Shown piece after piece: positions 42,684-49,836 of a stretch of 64,000 nt of DNA (its first letter is position 1; the number at the start of each line of letters is the position of its first letter). The notes beneath the pieces are model-generated. The model was not told where the DNA came from. It did no database searches and saw only the letters and a program-made list of their open reading frames with translations. The DNA is from Microvirga splendida (GTDB taxonomy: Bacteria > Pseudomonadota > Alphaproteobacteria > Rhizobiales > Beijerinckiaceae), in contig NZ_JAELXT010000001.1 in assembly GCF_016427565.1 (NCBI RefSeq), positions 372,001 to 436,000 on the forward strand, read 5' to 3'. A program made the position numbers and the translations under genes.

Positions 42684-43966
42684 CAGCACGACGCACCCAT
42701 ATCGTCGGCGCGGGAATCGCAGGCTTGAGCGCGGCGCTGGCCGTCACGGCGGATGGCGGCGAAGCCGTGCTCTACGAGGCGGCTCCCCATCCGGGCGGGC
42801 GCTGCCGCACGCTGCATCCTGCCGATGGGTTCGATCACGACAACGGCACCCATGTGCTGTTCACGGCGAACGGGCGGGCGCTCGATCTCCTGAGAACCGT
42901 AGGTGCGCGCGAGCGCTGGATCGAGCCCGAGTCCAAGGGCCTTCCCCTTTATGACGGGCGCACCGGCGAGATGCGCCGGGTCGGCCTCTCGCCCTGGTCC
43001 TGGCTGCGGCCATCCCGCCGCCCGCAGGGGCTGACCCTGCCCGATCTCGCCCGCATCCTGCGCCTGGTCTTTGCCGCGAAGGACTGCCCGGTGGCCTCCA
43101 TCATCGGGAAGCGCCCGATCATGGACAGCCTGATCGAGCCGCTGACGGTGGCGGTGCTCAACACGCCGCCCGAGCAGGCCTCCGCGCAGCGGCTCGCCTG
43201 TGCGCTCCGCCAGCTCATCCGCCCCGGCGCCGGGCGTCTCCTGGTGGCGAAGAACGGGCTGAGCGAGGACCTGATCGCGCCCGCCGTCGCGACCCTGCAG
43301 GCCAGAGGCGTGCCCGTTCTCACCGGTCAGCGCTTGCGCATGCTGCTCACGGCCAACGGGCGCGTGATCGGGCTGGCGCTCAGCGACCGCACAGTGATGC
43401 TCGGCCCCGACGACCGCGTGATCCTGGCGCTCCCTCCTTATGAGGTGGAGCGGCTTCTGCCCGAGCTTCCCGTGCCGACGCAGTTCGAGCCGATCCTCAA
43501 CGTGCATTACCGCATGCAGGGGCTGGAGCATCCGCGCTTCATCGGCTTTATCGGAACTCTCGCCCAATGGGCGCTGATCCGCCCGGGCCATGTGAGCGTC
43601 ACCGTCTCGGCGGCCGACGCGGTGGTCGATCAGAGTGCGTTCGATGTGGCGGCGCGGATCTGGCGCGAGATCGCGCCCGCCTTGCGCTCCCTCGGCCTCG
43701 ATGCACGCGCCGACCAGCAGCCCGAAACCCGCGTCGTGAAGGAAAAGCGCGCCACGATCCGCCAAGCCGCCGAGACGCTGCCGCAGCCGCCCCTGCGGCC
43801 GCTCGCCAACTTGGCGCTGGCCGGCGACTGGATCGGCTCCCTTCCCGCCACCATTGAGAGCGCCGTGATGGCCGGCGAGCACGCCGCATCCATTCTGCAC
43901 CACGCCCGCGGCACCCGGGCCACCATTGCCAGAGATTCAGCCTTGAAGACGGAGGATGCGGCATGA
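42680..43966 (+). CDS. hpnE: Hydroxysqualene dehydroxylase HpnE
   Basis: 428 residues. FAD-dependent amine-oxidase-like enzyme; reduces hydroxysqualene to squalene. N-terminal IVGAGIAGLSAALAV (about 8-22), YEAAPHPGGRCRTL, FDHDNGTHVLFTAN, and C-terminal LALAGDWIGSLPATIESAVMAGEHAA. Translationally coupled to the HpnC-HpnD fusion and to ispH by 4-bp overlaps. The combination completes farnesyl diphosphate to squalene; squalene-hopene cyclase is not in the window, so the squalene may go to the neighbouring desaturases. Confidence 0.9.
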   Translation: MTARRTHIVGAGIAGLSAALAVTADGGEAVLYEAAPHPGGRCRTLHPADGFDHDNGTHVLFTANGRALDLLRTVGARERWIEPESKGLPLYDGRTGEMRRVGLSPWSWLRPSRRPQGLTLPDLARILRLVFAAKDCPVASIIGKRPIMDSLIEPLTVAVLNTPPEQASAQRLACALRQLIRPGAGRLLVAKNGLSEDLIAPAVATLQARGVPVLTGQRLRMLLTANGRVIGLALSDRTVMLGPDDRVILALPPYEVERLLPELPVPTQFEPILNVHYRMQGLEHPRFIGFIGTLAQWALIRPGHVSVTVSAADAVVDQSAFDVAARIWREIAPALRSLGLDARADQQPETRVVKEKRATIRQAAETLPQPPLRPLANLALAGDWIGSLPATIESAVMAGEHAASILHHARGTRATIARDSALKTEDAA

Positions 43967-44931
43967 TTCAGGACCATCCGCCGCTCACCGTTCTGCTGGC
44001 GGCGCCGCGAGGCTTCTGCGCCGGGGTCGAACGCGCCATCCGGGCTGTCGAGGACGCGCTGGAGCGCACGGGAAAGCCCGTCTATGTGCGCCATGAGATC
44101 GTCCATAACAACCGGGTGGTGGACGACCTCAAACGCAAGGGTGCGGTCTTCGTCGATGACATCGCGCAGATTCCCGACGGTGCGGTTGCCATCTTCAGCG
44201 CCCATGGGGTGTCGCGCGCGGTGGAGCGGGAGGCCGCAGGCCGCGGGCTCTCCGTGCTCGACGCCACCTGCCCGCTCGTGCGCCGCGTTCATCTCGAAGG
44301 ACAGCGCCATGCCAGGGCAGGCCGCGAGATCATCGTCATCGGCCACCGGGGCCATGTGGAGATCGAGGGCACGACGGGTCAGATCGACGGCACCGTGCAT
44401 GTGATCGAGAGCGTCGAGGAGGCGCTTAACGTGCCTGTCCTGAACCCGGAGCGCATCGCCTACGTCACCCAGACTACGCTCTCCGTGGACGACACGCGCG
44501 AGATCATCGCGGCGCTGAAATCACGGTTCCCGGCCATCCAGGGACCGGACGTGAAGACCATCTGCTACGCGACGCAGAACCGGCAGATGGCGGTGCGCGT
44601 CATCGCCCGGCGGGCGGAGCGGATCATCGTGTGCGGCGCGCGCAACTCGTCGAACACCAACCGCCTGTGCGAGGTGGCCGTCAACGAGGGCCGCCAGGCG
44701 CTGCTTCTGCAGGATCCGAAGGATCTGACCCTCTCCTTCATCGACGGGGCCGCCGTGATCGGCCTCACCGCCGGAGCCTCAGCGCCGGAGGATCTGGTGC
44801 AGGAGGCCTTGGCGCGGCTCGCCCAGTGGCGGCGCCTCACCGTCGAGGAGGTGAGCGTCACCCGCGAGGATGCGCAGTTCGCCCCCGTCGATCTCTCGCG
44901 TCTCGTCAATCAGCTCGCAAACGCTTCCTGA
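43963..44931 (+). CDS. ispH: 4-hydroxy-3-methylbut-2-enyl diphosphate reductase
   Basis: 322 residues. Last step of the MEP isoprenoid pathway, an iron-sulphur enzyme. The family marks APRGFCAGVERAI (Cys about 20), YVRHEIVHNN, FSAHGVS, DATCPLVRRVH (second Cys), GHRGHVEIEGT, YVTQTTLS, TICYATQNRQ (third Cys) and VCGARNSSNTNRL are all intact. Its location as the last gene of the coupled operon links C5 isoprenoid supply to squalene and carotenoid synthesis. Its 3' end overlaps the convergent MATE gene by 22 bp. Confidence 0.95.
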   Translation: MIQDHPPLTVLLAAPRGFCAGVERAIRAVEDALERTGKPVYVRHEIVHNNRVVDDLKRKGAVFVDDIAQIPDGAVAIFSAHGVSRAVEREAAGRGLSVLDATCPLVRRVHLEGQRHARAGREIIVIGHRGHVEIEGTTGQIDGTVHVIESVEEALNVPVLNPERIAYVTQTTLSVDDTREIIAALKSRFPAIQGPDVKTICYATQNRQMAVRVIARRAERIIVCGARNSSNTNRLCEVAVNEGRQALLLQDPKDLTLSFIDGAAVIGLTAGASAPEDLVQEALARLAQWRRLTVEEVSVTREDAQFAPVDLSRLVNQLANAS

Positions 44932-46331
44932 ACGTCCTGTGGCATGGCCGTGACCAGCCCGAGCCGGTCGCGGCGCAGCCAGCGCCACAGCATGAGCGAC
45001 GCCACCACGGTGAGCCCGCTCGCGAGCCCGATCCAGATGCCGATGCCGCGCAGCGGCGTGCCGAAGGCCAGGATGATGCCGAGCGGCAGGCCGACGCCCC
45101 AATAGCCCAGGGCCGCATAGACCATCGGCACCCGCGTGTCCTGAAGACCGCGCAGCATGCCGGCACCGACCGCCTGCGCGCCGTCCACCAGCTGGAAGAT
45201 GGCCGCCACCACCAGGAACGAGCGCGCCAGCTCGACCACGAGCGCATTCTTCGGGTCGCTCAAATCGAGGAAGGCGCCGAGCAGCAGGTGCGGGGCGAAC
45301 ATCATGAGTGAGGCCGTGATGACCATGAAGCCCGTGCCGAGCGCGAACGACGTCCAGCCGGCGCGGGTGACCCCTGGCGCGTCCTGCGCCCCATAGGCGC
45401 GGCCCACGCGCACCGTGACGGCCTGCCCGATGCCGAGCGGAACCGAGAAGCAGAAGGAGGCGATCTGCAGCGCTACCGCATGGGCGGCGAGCTCGCTCGC
45501 GCCGAGCCGGCCCATAAGCATGGCAGCCGCGTTGAAGATCGTCACCTCGAACATCAGCGTCAGGCCGATGGGAACGCCAAGCCGCCACAGGGTGCGATAG
45601 CGCGGCCAATCGGCTCGCCAGAAGCGCCCGAACACATGATAGCGCCTCAGTTTCGGGTCGAGGACGATCACCAGGGCGAGCCCGAGGAACATGAACGTGC
45701 TCGACAACACCGTGCCGAGGCCCACGCCGATCAGCCCCAGGGCCGGCAGGCCGAACGAGCCCACCATCAGGGCATAGGCCGCGCCGAAATTCACCGGGAT
45801 GGCGAGCAAGCCGATGAACAGGGCCCAACCCGGACGCTCCAGCGCCGCCAGGAAGGAGCGCAGCACCAGGAAGAACAGGAACGGCAGCAGACTCCATTGC
45901 AGCGCCCGCATGTACTCGCCGGCATTGTGCGCAAGCCTGGGCTCTTGGCCGATGGCAAGCAGGATCGCTTCTCCGTTCCAGGCGACGATCCAGATCGGGA
46001 TCGCAACCGTCACCGAGGCCCACAGGCCCTGGCGAACGGTGCGCCGCACCTCGCGCACGGAATGGCGCTTGCGGCCAAGCTCCTCGGCGATGATCGGCGA
46101 GGTGGCGTTGACGAGGCCGATGCCGAAAATGAGGAAGGCGAAATAGAGATTGGTGCCGAGTGCACCCGCCGCGAGCGATTCCGAACCCATCCAGCCCATG
46201 AGAATCACATCGGTGGTCATCAAGGCGTTCTGCGCCAGGGTGGCGAGAACGAGCGGCCAGCCGAGGGCCAGAGTCGCGCGGAGTTCCGCCGCCCAGGCGG
46301 TGCGTTCGGTCGGGGAGGTGCGATGAATCAT
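44910..46331 (-). CDS. MATE-family multidrug/metabolite exporter
   Basis: 473 residues from ATG 46331. Twelve predicted helices; opens LALGWPLVLATLAQNALMTTDVILMGWMGSESLAAGALG, characteristic of the NorM/MATE type, and has the pseudo-symmetric second half beginning WRLGVPIGLTLMFEVTIFNAAAMLMGRLG. Such proteins export cationic drugs or metabolites using Na+ or H+ gradients. Convergent with ispH (22-bp overlap). A link to the carotenoid operon is not evident. Confidence 0.9.
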   Translation of the reverse strand: MIHRTSPTERTAWAAELRATLALGWPLVLATLAQNALMTTDVILMGWMGSESLAAGALGTNLYFAFLIFGIGLVNATSPIIAEELGRKRHSVREVRRTVRQGLWASVTVAIPIWIVAWNGEAILLAIGQEPRLAHNAGEYMRALQWSLLPFLFFLVLRSFLAALERPGWALFIGLLAIPVNFGAAYALMVGSFGLPALGLIGVGLGTVLSSTFMFLGLALVIVLDPKLRRYHVFGRFWRADWPRYRTLWRLGVPIGLTLMFEVTIFNAAAMLMGRLGASELAAHAVALQIASFCFSVPLGIGQAVTVRVGRAYGAQDAPGVTRAGWTSFALGTGFMVITASLMMFAPHLLLGAFLDLSDPKNALVVELARSFLVVAAIFQLVDGAQAVGAGMLRGLQDTRVPMVYAALGYWGVGLPLGIILAFGTPLRGIGIWIGLASGLTVVASLMLWRWLRRDRLGLVTAMPQDVQEAFAS

Positions 46332-46464
46332 GATGCGGGGCTTGTAGCCAACCTGCCGCCGGAAAGCCACATCGGGAACTCTCGTCGCAGGAAGGAACCT
46401 GAACTCAAGCGCGTCCGTTCACCTCTTCGCTCACAAGTTTGTGTTGGCTTTATCGGAGTTCTTC

Positions 46465-47442
46465 ATGGCGCAGCCGGCGCTCTCCACCGCAATCGACTTC
46501 GCCCTGCCGCCGGTCCTGCACAACGAGCAGGGCGAGATGCGCACGGTCGGGGTCGAGATCGAGTTCGTCGGCCCGTCCGCCGAGAAGACCGTGCAGGCCC
46601 TGCAGGAGGCGCTCGGGGGACGGCTCCTCGAGGAGGACCCCCATGCCTTCGCCCTGAAGGAATCGGCCATCGGCGACCTGACCGTGGAGCTCGACAGCCG
46701 GATCCTGCATCCGGGCAAGCAGGCCGGCACCCAGCGCGGCGTGCTGCCCAAGATCGCCGCACTGTTCGGCTTTGCGGCAAGCTATCTCGTGCCCTGCGAA
46801 CTCGTCACCGCCCCGACCCCCATCGACCGGCTGGAAGAGCTTAACCGCATCCTGGCGGTCTTGCGCCGGCTCGGCGCCAAGGGCACGCAGGATGCGCCCT
46901 TTTATGCCTTCGGACTGCATTTCAACCCGGAGATCCCCCGCCAGGACGCAGCGACCGTCACGGCCTTCATGAAAAGCTTCGCGCTGCTCAATCCATGGCT
47001 CCGGCGCGAGGCCTCCCCAGACACGACCCGCAATCTCCTCGGCTTCGCGGATCCGTTTCCGGCCGAGTATGTCCGCAAAATCGTCGAGCCGGATTACGGG
47101 CCCGACATCGCGGCTTTCATCGACGACTACCTTGCCTTCAACCCGACCCGGAACCGCGACCTCGACCTTCTGCCGCTCCTGCACCACTTCGATGAGGAGC
47201 GCGTGCGGAACGTGCTGCCGAACGAAAAGATCAACGGCCGCCCCACATTTCACTACCGCCTGCCCGATGCGCGGGTGAGCGATCCCGGCTGGAGCATCGC
47301 GCCGGACTGGAACCGCTGGGTCTGCGTCGAGCGCCTGGCCGCCGATCGCGAGAAGCTGGATGCGGTCGGCTCTGCCTATCTCGGTTTCGAGGGCACGGAG
47401 AAGAGCTGGGCCAACGTGGTGGAACAGGTCATACGCACATGA
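46465..47442 (+). CDS. Amidoligase family protein (predicted COOH-NH2 ligase, GS-like fold)
   Basis: 325 residues from ATG 46465 (GGAG 8 nt upstream; the GTG 46441 is an alternative). The family marks are GVEIEF at 29-34, LTVELDSRILHPG at about 72-84, VPCELVTAPTPIDRLEEL, FGLHFNPEIP and the C-terminal RPTFHYRLPDARV...WSIAPDWNRWVCVERLA. Known of the family: predicted ATP-dependent ligases related to glutamine synthetase/gamma-glutamylcysteine ligase that form amide bonds in unknown peptides or tagged proteins. Overlaps the following GATase-like gene by 4 bp; the pair is a recognised conserved context. Confidence 0.85.
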   Translation: MAQPALSTAIDFALPPVLHNEQGEMRTVGVEIEFVGPSAEKTVQALQEALGGRLLEEDPHAFALKESAIGDLTVELDSRILHPGKQAGTQRGVLPKIAALFGFAASYLVPCELVTAPTPIDRLEELNRILAVLRRLGAKGTQDAPFYAFGLHFNPEIPRQDAATVTAFMKSFALLNPWLRREASPDTTRNLLGFADPFPAEYVRKIVEPDYGPDIAAFIDDYLAFNPTRNRDLDLLPLLHHFDEERVRNVLPNEKINGRPTFHYRLPDARVSDPGWSIAPDWNRWVCVERLAADREKLDAVGSAYLGFEGTEKSWANVVEQVIRT

Positions 47443-48140
47443 CGAAGCCCCTCATCGGCGTCACCACCTCCCGGCGCGGCGGATGGCGCAGCTACCTCAT
47501 GCACCGGCTGGCGCTTTATCGCGCAGGCGCGCGCTCCATCCGCCTCGTGCCGGGGAATCCCTTGCCGGCTGAGCCGCTCCACGGGCTCGTCATCGGCGGC
47601 GGCGACGACATCGGCGCGGAGATCTACGGCGGGCAGGTTCTGCCCGACGTGCGCATCGACCCCGATCGCGACAAGCTGGAGCTCGGCCTGCTCAAGGCGG
47701 CCCTTCCGGCCAGATTGCCGGTGCTCGGCATCTGCCGCGGATCGCAGATGATCAACGTGGCGCTTGGCGGCACGCTGCACACGGACATCTACGAGGTCTA
47801 CGTGCAGGCGCCGAAGATGCGCACCGTCCTGCCGCGCAAGACGGTCTCCGTCGAGAAAGAATCGCGCCTCGACCGCATCCTGCGCTGCAACCCATGTCTC
47901 GTGAACGCCCTGCATCATCAGTCCGTCGACCGGCTCGGGCAGGGCCTCAGCATCGCGGCCCGTGACGAGAGCGGCATCGTGCAGGCCATCGAGAGCCGGA
48001 GCGCGCCGTTCCTGCTCGGCGTTCAATGGCACCCTGAGCTGCTGGTCTGGAAGAAGCCGCAGCAGCGGCTGTTCGCGGCGCTCACCGAAGCCGCCGGTGA
48101 GGCGACGGTTCCTCTCTCGGCGGCGGCACTGGCCCTCTAG
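47439..48140 (+). CDS. Gamma-glutamyl hydrolase/class I glutamine amidotransferase-like (peptidase C26)
   Basis: 233 residues. The catalytic triad is C99 in GICRGSQMIN, H198 and E200 in QWHPE; ALHHQSVDRLG lies before. This resembles PuuD-type hydrolases that cleave gamma-glutamyl amide bonds. Being co-translated with the amidoligase, it is likely to remove or hydrolyse the same kind of amide that the ligase makes, or to supply ammonia; both are inference. It ends close to a degenerate repeat and the convergent sensor gene. Confidence 0.88.
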   Translation: MTKPLIGVTTSRRGGWRSYLMHRLALYRAGARSIRLVPGNPLPAEPLHGLVIGGGDDIGAEIYGGQVLPDVRIDPDRDKLELGLLKAALPARLPVLGICRGSQMINVALGGTLHTDIYEVYVQAPKMRTVLPRKTVSVEKESRLDRILRCNPCLVNALHHQSVDRLGQGLSIAARDESGIVQAIESRSAPFLLGVQWHPELLVWKKPQQRLFAALTEAAGEATVPLSAAALAL

Positions 48141-48148
48141 GGCCAGGG

Positions 48149-48174
48149 CCCAACAGTGGACTTGCACCTTTGGG
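48149..48174. repeat. Degenerate hairpin repeat (AAAAGTGG family), copy 3
   Basis: CCCAACAGTG-GACTT-GCACCTTTGGG, an imperfect version of the CCCAAAAGTG / CACTTTTGGG stem seen at 4546-4571 and 33065-33088. It lies between converging genes and may serve as their shared mRNA end. Confidence 0.6.
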
Positions 48175-48186
48175 ATCCAGGCTGGA

Positions 48187-49701
48187 TCAGCGAGCGCGCC
48201 TGGAGGTGCGCGGGAAGAGCGGAATCACCTTGCCGTCGCGCGGCGGGTTCAGGTGCCGCTGGATCGCCGCATGCAGGTCGCGGCTGACGATGGGCTTCTG
48301 GAGCAGAGGAAATTCGCTGGTCTCGTCGGCGGCAACGGGGTTGCCCGTGATCAGCAGCACGGGCATGGCCGGCGCGATCTGCCGCACCTCGCGTGCCAGC
48401 ATGATGCCGTTCATGGTGCCCGGCATCGCGATATCCGCCAGCACCAGCGCGGGCCTGCGGGCATTCAGGGTTCTGATCGCCTGCGCGGCATCGGTGGCGA
48501 TGCTCGCCACGTAGCCGAACTCCTCCAGGCTCGACTGAAGGGCGAGCGCCACTTCGAGCTCGTCGTCCACGACCAGGATTTCCGTGTGGTTCGGCACCTG
48601 CTCATCCGGCGCGTCGTCTTCGCTCGGGGCTCCGGGCTCCAGCAGGGTCGCCGCATCCGCCCGGGGAAGATAGAGGATGATTGCGGTGGCCGCTCCATCC
48701 CGGCGCACCTCGGAGGCGCCGCCGAGCCCCTCCAGAAAATGCAGGCTCTGGCGCAGGGACAGCCAGGACGAGAGATCGATGTCGCGCAGGACGAAGGCCT
48801 GCTCGAGATCGGCCTCCGGCACATGGCGCCCATCGTCGGGCCCTGAGCTGCGGATCGTCAGCTGCACGAAGTCGCCCTCGCGCGTCAGGTCCGGCAGCGC
48901 TCCCTTCTCGACCCGCATGTTGCGGGCTTCGACCGTGATGGTGCCGCCCTGAGGCAGGGCGTCGCGGACATGCCCGCTCAGCGTCACGACGGCCGTCTGG
49001 ATATCGTCCGGATCGGCCTCCACGGGCCAGAGATCCTCCGCCAGGGACAGCCGCAGCTCGACCGTATCGCGCAGGAGCGAGCGGCTCATCAGGCCGGCGA
49101 CCGAACCCACCTGCTCGGCGATGTTCACATACTGCACCCGTGGATCGCCCTGCCGTGCGAAGGCGGTCGATTGCGCGATGAGCTTGGCCGCCTGATCGGC
49201 GGCCACGAGCGCGGAGAGCAGCTTGCGCTGAAGGATCGGCTGCTCCTTCAGCTGGCGCGCCGCGGCATCGATATTGGCGCTGATCACCATGAGCCGGTTG
49301 TTGAGATCATGGGTGATGCCGTCGCGCAGCCGGTCGACGGCCTGGGCCTTCTGGAGGCGGCGCAGGGCCTCGTCTTCATCCGGCGCAGAGGACACCTCCG
49401 GGAAGGCATCCTCGGCGAATGCGAACGGCGTCGCGGGTTCTTCGACCGGACCGGCGGTGACGTCCTCGAAGACCGAGAACTCGTCGGACGCGCCGGCTTC
49501 CCTGTCCCGGAGAGCCTGTCTGATCTGCCGTCCGATCAGGAGCGGAGCTCCGGCGGCCATCAGCAGGAAAAGCCCCGCCGCCGCCGCGATCAGCATGGAC
49601 TCCCTGGAGAAGGCAGCGCCGGCCAGCGCGAAACCCGACAGGATCACGGCGCAGGACAAGGCCAGCAGCGACAGCTTCAACAGGGCAGGCAGCACAGGCA
49701 C
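48187..49701 (-). CDS. Hybrid histidine kinase-like protein with degenerate ATPase domain and receiver
   Basis: 504 residues from GTG 49701 (GGGAAG 5 nt upstream; a longer TTG start at 49755 is less likely). Two N-terminal membrane helices, an acidic linker, a HisKA-like helix pair with candidate phosphoacceptor His 131 in GITHDLNNRLM, an ATPase-like domain and a C-terminal receiver with D423 (VLADIAMPG), the acidic pair DD near 380 and Lys 469. The ATPase part lacks key motifs: the N-box reads LSGHVRDALP (His for Asn) and the DTGxG G1 box is missing. So it may bind but not hydrolyse ATP, or act as a phosphatase/scaffold. No partner response gene is adjacent. Confidence 0.75.
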   Translation of the reverse strand: MPVLPALLKLSLLALSCAVILSGFALAGAAFSRESMLIAAAAGLFLLMAAGAPLLIGRQIRQALRDREAGASDEFSVFEDVTAGPVEEPATPFAFAEDAFPEVSSAPDEDEALRRLQKAQAVDRLRDGITHDLNNRLMVISANIDAAARQLKEQPILQRKLLSALVAADQAAKLIAQSTAFARQGDPRVQYVNIAEQVGSVAGLMSRSLLRDTVELRLSLAEDLWPVEADPDDIQTAVVTLSGHVRDALPQGGTITVEARNMRVEKGALPDLTREGDFVQLTIRSSGPDDGRHVPEADLEQAFVLRDIDLSSWLSLRQSLHFLEGLGGASEVRRDGAATAIILYLPRADAATLLEPGAPSEDDAPDEQVPNHTEILVVDDELEVALALQSSLEEFGYVASIATDAAQAIRTLNARRPALVLADIAMPGTMNGIMLAREVRQIAPAMPVLLITGNPVAADETSEFPLLQKPIVSRDLHAAIQRHLNPPRDGKVIPLFPRTSRRAR

Positions 49702-49836
49702 TTGAGCTTCCCGAAAATATGAATTGACCGGGCGTCCCTCAGACGCCACTTGCAACGACTATCTTGTGTAACACGAACCGGCGGCAAGCGCGGCTGCCCC
49801 ACGATAAAGTGTTACTGTCCCACAAAGGAGATGATT

